Made by a program: the position numbers and the translations under genes
Notes under the pieces: generated by a model
The model's database searches: none
What the model saw: the letters and a program-made list of their open reading frames with translations, nothing else
What the model was told of the DNA's origin: nothing
NCBI GenBank assembly: GCA_003254905.1
Contig: QANU01019398.1
Coordinates: forward strand, 62,001 to 126,000
DNA length: 64,000 nt
DNA from: Nissolia schottii
Lineage: Eukaryota > Streptophyta > Magnoliopsida > Fabales > Fabaceae
Reading direction: 5' to 3'
Shown: one piece after another, positions 1-10,281 of the stretch
How positions within the stretch are numbered: position 1 is the first letter of the stretch
Layout: every line of letters starts with the position of its first letter

Positions 1-1045
1 TTCTGCTGCTTCAGAAACTCAACAGGTTCAATTCTTTGCTCTAAGTTCATACCTATTGCTTAAAGTCTTGAACCATTTTTATGGACAGACAGAAACAAAA
101 TTATTAAACAATTTTTTATTAATATTTGATCTAATTTCTTACACTTGTTCATGCAGGATGTTGAAGTAAATCTGATCATAACAGATTACTGTATGCCTGG
201 AATGACTGGCTATGATCTGCTGAGAAAAATCAAGGTAGGCTTTTCACTCTTGATATATTTTTTAAGATGTTTTAGGGGTTTGTGTTACTTCTTTATTTGA
301 TTATTCTATCTTAAATTCCATTAAATTCTGCTATAATTTTCTGCTCATTTCCAAAATTTGAATGCATCACAGAACATGGCCAAATTATGTCGTACTGAGC
401 TGATTTTTCTTTTCTATTAGAAAAACATTTTGGAAAGAAGGGATCAAATTTCATAAATGCAAGTGATGTCAATTTTCAAACACTTCAAAAAATATCACTT
501 GTGAAGTTGTGACATCAACGTTGGGATATTTCCCAAATTTCAATATCAAAAATGTCAAACCAAATTTGCCATGGGGTCATGACCTTCATTTGACTGCATA
601 TTTGCTAAATTTTAAAAGAAAATATTAAAAAGGGCTCATTGATGTGCAGGAATCAAAATCACTTAGAGACATACCAGTTGTGATTATGTCCTCGGAGAAT
701 GTTCCATCAAGGATCAACAGGTGAGGGAATTGCAACCCATAACCAAATCTAATATCAAAATAATTATTTTCAAAATTTTCATATTAACATATGAGGGGGC
801 TTCAAGTGATTGAGTTACAAATCTGATGAATCCTGATTCATGTTTTGATCAGATGTTTGGAAGATGGGGCCGAAGAATTCTTTCTGAAACCAGTTCAACA
901 GTCAGATGTAAACAAGCTCAAGCCCCATTTATTGAAATCAAGAGTTAAGGAAGAGCAAGACCAACCCATCAACAACAACAACAAAAGGAAAGGCAATGAT
1001 GAAAGCCATTCCCCGGATAAAACCAGACTAAAATGCACCAGTTAA
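1..1045 (+). CDS. Type-A response regulator (ARR8/ARR9-like), 3' part
   Basis: Receiver-domain protein of the cytokinin phosphorelay; type-A members accept phosphate from histidine phosphotransfer proteins and damp cytokinin signalling. The gene is cut by the left window edge. Coding pieces seen: about 2-25, 157-234, 650-720 and 853-1045, joined by GT/AG introns with matching phases. Exon 157-234 holds the phospho-acceptor region ([16 protein letters not shown], with the Asp). Exon 650-720 reads [16 protein letters not shown] with the conserved Ser. The last exon holds FFLKP with the invariant Lys, then a short polar tail (about 40 residues, Asn- and Lys-rich) with no Myb DNA-binding domain, which marks it as type-A. 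The phrase GAEEFFLKP followed by DVNKLKPHL recalls ARR8/ARR9 rather than ARR3/4 or ARR16/17. The start codon and first Asp pair lie outside the window. Confidence 0.93.
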
Positions 1046-2072
1046 TATTGGTTCCAAATTAAAATTGATAATACACAGGTAGTGCTTAAAACATTTTCCT
1101 CTTATTTATTTATCTGGCTAAGTAGTGAGAAAGGTAGATGGCAGCCCAATCATACAAAAGAAATCAGCAGTATAAGTCCTGGATGTAAATAGTCGAGAAA
1201 GAATTCCATTGATTTTGGTTGACAAATGGCAATCATGTGACAATTTTTACTTCACTTTTTCTCTCATGGTTGACTGAGTATGAGTATGAGTATGGGCACC
1301 AATTTATTTATTTTCTTCTCTCATGGTTGACTCAACACTTGATTCATCTAATGGTGGAATCTCTCACTTTACCCTCTAAAATGAGGGATCTCACTTTAGA
1401 GGGTCCAAATCCCAAAAGAAGGTCAACAATCTATAGATGCAAACATATCTATATGATCAAAGCAAATGCTACCTAAATTAAGGAAACTAAAGGCATCCTT
1501 ATGTATCTCTAATAATCTCTTTTATATATCCAATTCTTGGCAAGTTCTTTGATGTAGCGGTTGAAACTTGGTGCGTAATGCACCAAGCTTAAAAAATAAG
1601 TCTATGGTAGTCTATAGGGATATTATAGGAACTAACAAGGTTACCAAACTCGCATTTCAAGGAAAGAAAAATTGACACAACATGCACTACCGATGAAAGA
1701 AAAAGAAAAAATTGAAACCCTATGACCGATCAAATTAAATGCGAAATACCTGCTGTAGCTCCTACTCAATCACAACGGCTTAACCACATACAAATAGAAG
1801 ATATGTACTTGCATTTCCATCAGAAAATGCTGGGAAGGACAATTCAGTGAAGTTCTTGAGTAATAGAACTATTAGAAGAAAAATGCAGTGGTCATAATAC
1901 TTGTCACAGTCAAATACAGTAATGAATTTGTCATCAAGACAAAAATATGCATAAATAGGTTTCAAAAGAACATGAGTTATGATGATTAAGATACAAGGGT
2001 TGTAAAAATCCTGTATCATACATTTTGCTAAATGATTTTCTACCACAATTGAAATGTGAAAACATGAAGAAA
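1046..2072. other. Intergenic region between response regulator and PPR gene
   Basis: Holds the 3' flanks of two convergent genes. The sequence TTCTCTCATGGTTGACT occurs twice, near 1258 and 1317. A 34-nt hairpin lies at 1371-1404, and a short palindrome built on GGTGCGTAATGCACC near 1570-1584. No coding potential was recognised. Confidence 0.6.
1371..1404. repeat. Perfect-looking hairpin, 15-bp arms
   Basis: ACCCTCTAAAATGAG is followed by GGAT and then CTCACTTTAGAGGGT, so the arms pair with one mismatch around a 4-base loop. It lies about 330 bases past the response regulator stop codon. It may be a remnant of a small foldback repeat; the motif TAGAGGGT resembles the arms of the 8397-8525 hairpin element. 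Confidence 0.6.
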
Positions 2073-3851
2073 TCATGTCATCATTTGCTGTATTGTATTC
2101 CTTGTATTTCTCGACATCAGACCCCTACCCGCGACATGATCCCAGAAGAGCTGCGACACTTTGCTCCCACTGGCATGAGCAGTGTTAAAGCATCCATAAA
2201 CTTTGACTGTTATCATCAACCTCCTCCTACCCATCTCTGCTAACACATTTGATGCAGCACTCACCTTCCCTGCTTTCCAGTAAGCATAAGCAAGACTCGT
2301 GTAAATAACACTGTCACCTGATATACCCTTCCCTTCCATATGATTCAGTAACTTCTCAGCACATGCAATATTTTCTAGTTTGCATAACCTTCTTATCAAT
2401 GCCCTGTAAATTGAAACATCAAGAGAAAGACCTCTATTAGAGAACTCATCCGGCAGTGCTACAACTGCATCCATATTGTCTTTCTTGCAGTATCCGTCTA
2501 CAATCCATGAGTACGTGCAGTAGCTGGGGGAAAACCCGGCATGAAGCATGCTAAACAATATCTCCTTGGCACTTTCCAGCTCATTTACCTTGCAGAACCC
2601 ATGAACCAGCGCCTTATACGTAAACGGGTCAGGCTTCAGCCCAGACTCTAACATCTTATTCTTGAATTTAAAAGCAGATTTCAAATCTCCTACCTTGCAA
2701 TAAGCATTAATCAACGTGTTACACGTGACATTGTCGGCTTGAACTTTTCTTTCGCTCATCTCGGTCAAGAGTTTGTTTGCATCCCTTATCCTGCCATCAT
2801 GACACAGCTTGCGCAGAATCGAATTGTAAGTGACAACTCCGGCGTACAGCCCCTCCGCCTCCATCAACTCGCGCACTTTCAGAGCTTGCTCCAGTTCGTT
2901 TGTTTTACAATACCCATCGATCAATGTAGTATACGTCACATGATTGGGAGTTGAACCCTTGATCTCGCCAAACATCCTCATAGCTTCTCTCATCCTACCT
3001 TCTCTACAAAACCCATAAATAAGAGAATTGTAACTAACAATATCGAGATCTATTCCCTCTCTCTCCATTTTCTCCTGGACGGATAGAGCCTCGTAGTGCA
3101 TACCTTTCTTGCAGTACAACGATATCAAAGTATTGTAAGTAAAGATATCAGGAAGCATACCTTTTACCTCCATCTCGTTCAGTAACTGTTGTGCCCTCTC
3201 CACATCACGTGATCTGGAACAAGCGTGCATCAAACAGTTGTAAACGTGGAGATTAAGAACAACCCCAGCCTGAACCATTCGCTTATGAATCTTCCACACC
3301 ATGCTAGTAACCCCATCCTTGACCAGAGAATTCAGCAGCGCGGTACAAGCATGCAGATGAGGCTTGAACCTTGACAACATCATATGGTCAAAGACTTGGA
3401 GAGCGTCCTGGGTCAACTTTGACTTCGCGTAATGTATCACGAGCCAGCTCAGCACTTGCGAGTTCACTTCTGGGTCGTCGTCGTCGTCCCCCCTCGCCGC
3501 CAGAGTGGTCAGCACCGAATGCGACGAGAGGAATTCCCTGTGAGCAATTTTGTCGAGCATGTGTTGTGCATCTTTGAAGTGCTTGTGCTTGGCGAGGATG
3601 TGGATCATGGCCCACGAACACTGCAAGGAGTGAGTATAATTTGGGATGGACTCGGCCCATTTGAAGAACGGGAAGGAGTGAGAGGGTCCGTAACCGTGGA
3701 TCGAGAGCTGCAGAAGAACCTGGTGGACTGTGGTGGAAGTGAGAGACCACCCGTTCTTCGTCACCTTCAACAGATTGCCCCAGTGACCCTTCACAACAGC
3801 TGCGCAAACGCTGCGAACCAATTCGCTCTGACTCTCGACGAGAACCACCAT
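2073..3851 (-). CDS. Pentatricopeptide repeat protein, At5g38730-like
   Basis: Intronless 592-residue protein. P-class PPR proteins bind organelle RNA one base per repeat and aid its processing, stability or translation. After about 150 residues containing a typical phrase (FFKWAESIPNYTHSLQ) come about a dozen 35-residue repeats, recognisable by phrases such as PDIFTYNTLISLYCKKG, NHVTYTTLIDGYCK and YNSLIYGFCREGRM. There is no E, E+ or DYW tail, so RNA editing is not predicted. Length and residue pattern match my memory of At5g38730 (about 596 residues) along the whole protein. The ATG gives a full-length match to that relative. An organelle transit peptide is not obvious in the first 40 residues. 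A run of five Asp codons (near residue 122) is an unusual local feature. The reading frame is whole. Confidence 0.93.
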   Translation of the reverse strand: MVVLVESQSELVRSVCAAVVKGHWGNLLKVTKNGWSLTSTTVHQVLLQLSIHGYGPSHSFPFFKWAESIPNYTHSLQCSWAMIHILAKHKHFKDAQHMLDKIAHREFLSSHSVLTTLAARGDDDDDPEVNSQVLSWLVIHYAKSKLTQDALQVFDHMMLSRFKPHLHACTALLNSLVKDGVTSMVWKIHKRMVQAGVVLNLHVYNCLMHACSRSRDVERAQQLLNEMEVKGMLPDIFTYNTLISLYCKKGMHYEALSVQEKMEREGIDLDIVSYNSLIYGFCREGRMREAMRMFGEIKGSTPNHVTYTTLIDGYCKTNELEQALKVRELMEAEGLYAGVVTYNSILRKLCHDGRIRDANKLLTEMSERKVQADNVTCNTLINAYCKVGDLKSAFKFKNKMLESGLKPDPFTYKALVHGFCKVNELESAKEILFSMLHAGFSPSYCTYSWIVDGYCKKDNMDAVVALPDEFSNRGLSLDVSIYRALIRRLCKLENIACAEKLLNHMEGKGISGDSVIYTSLAYAYWKAGKVSAASNVLAEMGRRRLMITVKVYGCFNTAHASGSKVSQLFWDHVAGRGLMSRNTRNTIQQMMT

Positions 3852-4414
3852 GTCTATGCCTATAAATCATGATCGATGCCCAACGTCATTTCATATAGAG
3901 AGATATTTATACGACCTTACGTATAGCACCCAAGAAAGAATTTAACAACGCTGGGGAGATTTAGAAATAATGGAAAGGAATGGCTATTAATGCAATATAA
4001 GGGTGAGACGAAGAATGGAAATGAAAGATGCATCTCACTATCTTGTTGAAATGTTTTGCAGTTTAGCGAAGAAGGACATGAGAAATCAAATTTACAAAAA
4101 TGTTATATATATACAAATTTTGATGTGACATGAGTGTATACCTTATGATGTGTACCAGAGAATAAGGTGTTCTTTTTTATCTATTTCACTCACCCCCAAA
4201 GTTGTAGGTCAAAAAAAAATGAGTTTTAGATGGCAAGAGAGAAATCAAATGTCTCTATCTATTTCATTCCTTCATTCTAAATCACTTTCAAACACCATTC
4301 CCTTTAAATTGAAAACTTGCAACCTTGTCACTGAACTACATCAAGCCTAAGCTGGCCACCGAAAACCCCATCGTCATCACCACATCATCATCACAGACTC
4401 GCGATGTGATATCC
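3852..4414. other. Upstream region of the PPR gene
   Basis: 5' flank of the minus-strand PPR gene followed by AT-rich unique-looking sequence. The 3' part (about 4150-4410) has small open frames only, with no recognised product. The five bases CTGTA at 4415-4419 are the left target duplication of the next element. Confidence 0.5.
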
Positions 4415-4419
4415 CTGTA

Positions 4420-4654
4420 TGATACGCATAAGATGGGTGAATTAGTTGTAAAAGTAGTTAACAGTTGTAACTGCCAAATAGGCAGTTAGAAAGGGAAAAG
4501 CTCAGCTATATAAGCTGATTGTGTAAAGAAGTGAAGGCATGCAATTGATAATAAAGTCTTACCTCATACCTCTCTTTTTCCTCTGTTCTTTCTGTTCTCC
4601 CCCTCTCCCTGCGATTCTTCTCTGTTCTTCTCCTTTCCCCTTTTCTTCCTAACA
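4420..4654 (+). repeat. 5' LTR of the 4420-6690 element
   Basis: 235 bp, TGATACGC to CCTAACA. Contains a TATA-like CTATATAAGC near 4505 and an AATAAAG polyadenylation-like signal near 4550, as expected for a complete LTR. Confidence 0.92.
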
Positions 4655-6455
4655 TTGGTGTCCAGAGCTAGCGATCCATGGCGGAAGCTACGCGACTCCA
4701 AACTGCAATGAGCGAGGCGGAGGAGCGAATTATGGTCGCTATTGACCCACAACTGCGCGCGTTGGAGCAACGCTGTGAGCTGCAATACGACAACATTCAA
4801 GAAACCCTGAGAGGTCTTGGGTTGCAGATGGCAGAGCTCAGAATCGTACGGCGGCAGTGAGGTGGCAACGAGGGAGATTACCGCATTCCGACGCGGCTGA
4901 CACGACTAGAATTTCCCAATTTTTTTCGCGACGACGTCAGGCTCTGGGTCGCGAAGTGTGAGCGTTTCTTTGCTCTTGACGGGACGCCAGAAGGGGAAAA
5001 GGTCACGGTTGCCTGCATGCGCTCGACGAGGGCTCTTTTCGGTGGTTCCAGAACCTGGAACAAGGGTGCGAGGGCCGAATCACATGGCGCGAGTTCGCGG
5101 AGGCCATCTAATTCAGGTTTGGCGCTGAATTTGATACTCCCATGGAAGAACTCAAACGGCTTGTACAACATGGAATCCTTGAAGAATATCAAGAAACATT
5201 CAACAAGCTAGTTTGTTGCACCGATTTAACCGAGCAACAGAAGTTGCAATGTTTCATCGGAAGCCTGAGTGCAGAACTCAGTAATGGTGTCAAACTTTTT
5301 ACACCAAGAACACTGTTAGAGGCCACAAGAATTGCCAAGCTGCAAGAACGGAGCTTGGCCTTGCTCCAGAGGCCGAGAGGTAACAGTTTTAGAGGCAATT
5401 TGGGGAGTTGGCAAGACGAGAAAGGCATTCAACCTATTAATAAGAAAAGGTTTGATAAGGTTGAAAGGAAAAATGGGGAAGAAGAACAAAGGAGTATACT
5501 GGGCAAACCGAACTACACGTTCCAAAGGAAACTCACCCCCAAAGAAATCGATGAACACAGGGCAAGAAACCTATTCTTCTGGGGCCATGATTGCCCCCAG
5601 AAGAAGAAACTTTAAGTTTTTTTCATGGAAGTGGGGGATGATGAGGACCAGTTTGGGGCAATGGAATGGGACACCAGCTTCAGTGAATCGCAAAAAGGGA
5701 TACCGAGGTAAGTCCCACTATTTCTCTGAATGCCATTCATGGTGATTCCACATATCCTATGATGAGATTAGTAGGATAGATTGGTAGGACAAAGATTTTT
5801 GTGCTGATTGATATGGGGAGTACTTACAATTTTGTAAGTGAGAAGCTTTGCCATGAGGGAGTGGGGCAAATACAGCCTATGGCACCTATCCAGATTACGG
5901 TCGCTGATGGCGGAGTAATCCACGGGGCTGGCTGCTGTGAACATATTCAGTGGAGGATGCAGGGGTATGATTTTGTCACTTCGGCCATTGCTATTCCTTT
6001 GAGTAGCTGTGATCTCATTTTGGGAATGCAGTGGCTTAAGCAATAGGGCACCATAGCTTGGGATTTTAAGAATTTGGTAATGGAATTCACCATGGGGGAC
6101 AAAAGAGTGCAATTGACGGCCATTAAAAGTGCAGCTCATAAATTGATGGATGCTACCAAGTTGAATCACATGATGCTAGAAGACAAATATTGCTTTTATG
6201 TTGCATATTTTACCTTGCTTTGAGGACATGATCTGTTGTTCGGTGGTGGCTGAAGAAGAAGAGGTTATGCAGGCTGAAAAACAAAAGGCTGCACTACTGG
6301 AGGAGTTCAAGGACATATTTGAGGAGCCAAAACAATTGCCCCCATTTAGAGGGATTCATGACCCAAGAATAGGTGTTGTGCTGATGCAGGATCTGCACCC
6401 TGCTTTTGATTGTGTGGCGATTCCTTGAGGGCAAGGAAGTTCTCAAGGGGGGTTT

Positions 6456-6690
6456 TGATATGCATAAGATGGGGGAATTAGTTGTAAAAGTAGTTAACAG
6501 TTGTAACTGCCAAATAGGCAGTTAGAAAGGGAAAAGCTCAGCTATATAAGTTGATTGTGTAAAGAAGTGAAGGCATGCAATTGATAATAAAGTCTTACCT
6601 CATACCTCTCTTCTTCCTCTGTTCTTTCTGTTCTCCCTCTCTCCTTGCGATTCTTCTCTGTCCTTCTCCTTTCCCTTTTTCTTCCTAACA
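6456..6690 (+). repeat. 3' LTR of the 4420-6690 element
   Basis: 235 bp, same length as the left LTR with about eight substitutions and no length change, followed directly by the target duplication CTGTA at 6691-6695. Confidence 0.92.
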
Positions 6691-6779
6691 CTGTACCTAG
6701 AAAGCCCTTAAAACATAAGTCAGACAGTCATGAGTAGCATGTCTCACCCCAAAAGTCAAACCAATTGACTTTGGAGGCA

Positions 6780-6905
6780 TCAACACTAGCGCAATGGTGC
6801 CCAAGGAACACTATTGTGCTGGATCACATGGAAGCAAGCGCAATTGCGCCTACCAATTGTGCTCAAGTAGCGCAATTGCGCTCGTATGGCGCAATAGTGC
6901 TTGCT
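6780..6905. repeat. Cluster of short palindromes built on GCGCAATTGCGC
   Basis: About six imperfect copies of a 12-13 base palindrome are spaced 10-30 bases apart: AGCGCAATGGTGC, ACTATTGTGCT, AGCGCAATTGCGC, CCAATTGTGCT, AGCGCAATTGCGCT and GGCGCAATAGTGCT. It lies directly upstream of copia RNase H sequence and is probably part of the same fossil or an insertion in it. Function unknown. Confidence 0.6.
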
Positions 6906-7141
6906 CATAATGATGTCTTCCAAAAGCGCACCAAACACATTGAGATTAATTGTCACTTTATCTGCCAACACATTTTGCGTGGCGAGCTTTGACTCCTCTC
7001 AATCAGGACTCTTGACCAACCCGCTAATATATTCACTAAAGCACATCATCCTGGTCGCTTCCGCACTTTGGCTTCCAAACTCAAGTTGGTTTCATCAAAG
7101 CCTACTTGAGTTTGAGGGGAGGATGTTAAGATATGATTAAG
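6895..7141 (+). mobile_element. 3' end of a Ty1/copia element
   Basis: Fossil. The sequence carries the C-terminal RNase H phrases of copia pol (RTKHIEI followed by CHFI, then the region that normally reads ADIFTK), then a polypurine tract TTTGAGGGGAGGATG and what looks like the first bases of a 3' LTR (TGTTAAGATATG) at about 7124. The LTR does not continue: at about 7141 the sequence becomes a UMP synthase exon. The element is broken and no partner LTR was found. Confidence 0.75.
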
Positions 7142-8779
7142 ATTGGTAACACAACGACCATGCAATATGAAGGGTAAAACTATGCTTACCCACCTGTTTT
7201 GGATTCTTTTTCAGTCTGCTTTCATTTGTTTCTGTTGCTGTAGTATGACATCTTTCTGGTCTGCTATCTGCAGAGGGATCTTTCATATATTGGATTGGGC
7301 TGATACAGTAAATGCACACACAATCTCTGGTCCAGGAATTGTGGATGGACTGAAAATGAAGGTCTATAATGCTAGTCTTAACATTATCTTGATTTTATAG
7401 CTTACCTAAATTGCTAGCCTAACATGTCTCTTGAACCATAATTAGGGTTTGCCTCATGGAAAATGCTGCTTGCTGAAATGAGTTCAGCTGGTAACCTTGC
7501 CAAAGGAGAGTACACAACTGCTGCAGTGAAAATTGGTGAGAATCATTCTGATTTTGTTTTTGGTTTTATCTCAGTCAATCCAGCATCATGGCCTCGGGCA
7601 CCCATAAATCCATTTGTTCAGGCAATTCCTGGAGTTCAAATGGTGACTGGTGGTGATGCTTTAGGGCAGCAATATAACACTCCATATTCTGTGAGTTTCT
7701 GCATCCTGCTATATATCTACATGTCATATGCATAAATCAACCATGTGCATCCTATAGCTCGGTTGATCTTTCATTCTTTGGCTTGAGTCAAAATTTTGTG
7801 GAGACAAATGTATATAGAAAGGGAGAAGGAAGGTGAATATTGTCATTCTTACAAGCAGATAGGATTGTCCCTCCTATCTACACTCCATTGGGCAGGAAAT
7901 GAAGCACAATTCAACTAATTAGAACAGTCTTGCTAACTCGACTTCATCAAATTTGTGAATATTCTGTGATACCTCCAGGTACTCATAGGTGGGAGGTGTT
8001 TATAGTCCTCTTACAAATACCAAATATCTATAACAAATCAAGGATAAATCTAATAATATCAAATATCTTTGCTTAAAATGGATAATGAGATCAATATTTT
8101 TCATAACCTAAAACAGACAGATACTTTTCTAAAATGGATAAATATCAACTACTAACGAAAGATCAAACCTGTTAAGTAAAGATACAAAAATCCTTTATAA
8201 ATATAAACTACTCTTATCTCACTACATTTGGAATTTTATTTTTCTTGGTTTAACATATGTCAGAATTTGAAGCAATCTTTGTTTTTAAATAAGTGTTATT
8301 ATTTAGAATAAGTTGATCTTTAAGTCACAACTTGCCTTTACAATTCAGTTGTTGTAGAGATGGTGCTTCTCCCACCAAATCAAGATCCTCTAATTTTCAA
8401 AATGAAAAGTAGAGGGTAATGTTCAAGATTTCACCATTCATTACACATGATATTTATCTCATCTTATCTCACCATCTCTTATGAATGATGAGATCTTAGA
8501 CATTACCCTCTACTTTTTATTTTGACTCCCACCCGCCTCTTTTATACTGTGTTGAAAATGCCTGAATGCAGTATTTATTTCCTCTTTCTGCTTCTTGCTG
8601 CCGCATTGCACTTTTGTGTACTCATACTTTTCACAAAAATGGTTTGCCAGGTTGTCCATGATAGGGGTGGTGACATTATTATAGTTGGCCGTGGTATCAT
8701 CAAGTCAGAAAATCCAGTTGAGGTGGCTTGTGACTACCGTCTTCAAGGATGGAATGCATATTTGGCCAGGTGCAGCTGA
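7141..8779 (+). pseudogene. UMPS: 3' part of UMP synthase (orotidine-5'-phosphate decarboxylase domain), broken
   Basis: Plant UMPS fuses orotate phosphoribosyltransferase to OMP decarboxylase for the last two steps of UMP synthesis. Only the decarboxylase 3' half remains. Exons: about 7141-7173 ([10 protein letters not shown]), 7274-7361 ([20 protein letters not shown]), 7446-7690 ([51 protein letters not shown]) and 8651-8779 ([17 protein letters not shown] to stop TGA). Introns have GT/AG ends and phases agree. Missing upstream are the phosphoribosyltransferase domain and the catalytic DxKxxD segment that precedes IGNT. In exon 7446-7690 the first six codons (GLPHGK) and the rest are in different frames, so an indel lies near 7464. 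The 5' side is replaced by copia sequence. This is most likely a truncated copy; a functional UMPS should exist elsewhere. Confidence 0.88.
8397..8525. repeat. Hairpin MITE-like element, about 129 bp
   Basis: Arms of about 45 bases pair: TCAAAATGAAAAGTAGAGGG near 8397 against CCCTCTACTTTTTATTTTGA ending at 8525, with pairing continuing into AATGAATGGTGA-type sequence. It sits inside the last intron of the UMPS remnant. No clear target duplication was seen, so the superfamily is not assigned. Confidence 0.7.
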
Positions 8780-9254
8780 GGCCTGTATTCCCAGGAAATT
8801 TTTAATTTTGGTGACATATTTTAACTTTGTTAGAACGTAGAGGAGCACCTGGGGAGTGGCCTTTTTTCTCCTTTGTTTTTTAAACAGATGTTACATCTAA
8901 ACATGAATTCTGCACTGGACTTTTTTTTCTTCTTTTTCTTGCTTGTTCATTTTTCTTCTGCTAGGAAAATAGTCAGTTCAGCTATTCAGATATTTACCAG
9001 AAGGGTATAATTTTTGTTTTATTAGCCTGTAATTGGCTGAATGATGCATTTACATTAATAACTAATATTTTACATTGCGTTCTATTACTGTACGAAACTA
9101 TTGCATTGCATTGCATCGCATCGAATCAAACAGGTTATTTTTCTGGTTTGCTGTGCTCTTGAAAGTACCATCAGTGTAGGGCTTTTTGCCTTTATTGTTG
9201 TACAGTGCCATTTCATGAAAAATACTTGCGTACTCCTCGAGAAGAGATATGTGC
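8780..9254. other. 3' flank of the UMPS remnant
   Basis: T-rich sequence without recognised genes. Short variants of TTGCATTGCATCGCATCG near 9103-9122 form a small simple repeat. Confidence 0.4.
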
Positions 9255-9825
9255 CTTTTTTTCCCCACTTCTCTTCACTTTCTCACCTTTCTAATCAATG
9301 ATTAAGATGCTTTCTTCCTCCAGAAGTTCGCAAGTATCAGTCAGCATTTCATTGAGCACCATCCAATGAGGTGGTGAATTGAGTAATGATTAGATAGTTG
9401 TAAATCATTGCATCGATAATACTTAACAAAGCAAGTTGATTTTGAATGCAAGCTAGAAGATTATCAATTATCTTGAGTTCACATTCAATCATTGTGACAA
9501 ATCACATGTTACATGCTCCTTAAGAATATCTACCTTTGCTTTCCCTGTTCGTTCAGTTTCCCACCTTTACAATCAATGGTTAAGGTACTCCATCGAAAAA
9601 GAAATTTATTCCTTCTATCACTCAGCATTTCATTGTGTCATGTGAACAGCAAGACAAGGTTATCCATCCAACGAGGTGGTGAATTGGGTAATATGACTTG
9701 ATAATTGTTCATTTTGATGCAATTTCATCAATAGAGCTCAACTAGGCAAGTTGATTTTGAATAGAAGCTTGAAAATTATCTCAACTTCACATTCAAGCAT
9801 TATGAAAATCACCTAAAATTTTAGA
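9255..9825 (+). repeat. Diverged tandem duplication, two copies of about 270-290 bp
   Basis: Copy 1 (about 9255-9515) and copy 2 (about 9540-9825) share an ordered set of phrases: CACCTTT..AATCAATG.TTAAG, CACTCAGCATTTCATTG-like, CCAA(T/C)GAGGTGGTGAATTG, GCAAGTTGATTTTGAAT, and a shared ending with TTCACATTCAA.CATT. Divergence is considerable, so the duplication is old. Contains no gene. Confidence 0.7.
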
Positions 9826-10281
9826 GCACACCACCAACCATTGAAAATTATAGAAAATATGAAAAATAAAAAGATTGTGAACTGTAACAAATATAACACG
9901 GGCAATTATTACCAAACCGAAATTAGAGAGGATATAGCATGCATGTCACCTCTTCACGTGCCATGCAACAAAACAAATCTTCATGCTACTTTTACCTTCT
10001 GTGAATGCAACATCGATGACAGAAAAAGATTGTGGATGGAGCATGATACGGTTCTACATCTCTATTTGTAATTATCATAGTGATAATACAGGTAAAACTC
10101 CCTCCCTGTTCATGTATTTGATGTAAGGATAAGCAAAGAGAACTTGCCTCCAAAATTACAAAACAAAATACATGACCAGAAATCCGAAATCACTACAAGA
10201 AATACACGCTAGACTACAAGCTAAACAATCTAATAGCATTGCATTGCTAGTTGAAGAAAGGACATCATTTTCTCCCTCCAG
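9826..10281. other. 3' region of the SINAT gene
   Basis: Lies downstream of the minus-strand SINAT stop codon and probably includes its 3'UTR. No other gene recognised. Short open frames here have no recognisable product. Confidence 0.45.

Larger units (their letters stand above)
4420..6690 (+). mobile_element. Short Ty3/gypsy-type LTR retrotransposon with paired LTRs
   Basis: Two 235-bp LTRs (4420-4654 and 6456-6690), each starting TG and ending CA, enclose about 1.8 kb. The target-site duplication CTGTA flanks it exactly (4415-4419 and 6691-6695). A primer-binding site resembling the initiator-Met tRNA type (TTGGTGTCCAGAGC) follows the left LTR at 4655, and a purine tract (CAAGGGGGG) precedes the right LTR. 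Parts recognised in order: gag start (4678-4860), gag core (about 5100-5600), aspartic-protease-like region (about 5800-6050, IDMGSTYNFV), and a short stretch typical of the start of the reverse-transcriptase region (about 6240-6360). Most of pol is absent and the element is broken, so it depended on other elements. By eye the LTRs differ at about 8 of 235 positions, suggesting roughly 1-3 million years. Confidence 0.92.

Noticed and set aside
3388-3872. Long open frames overlapping the PPR gene in other frames
   Set aside because: They are shadows of the GC-richer PPR coding region and show no known protein features.
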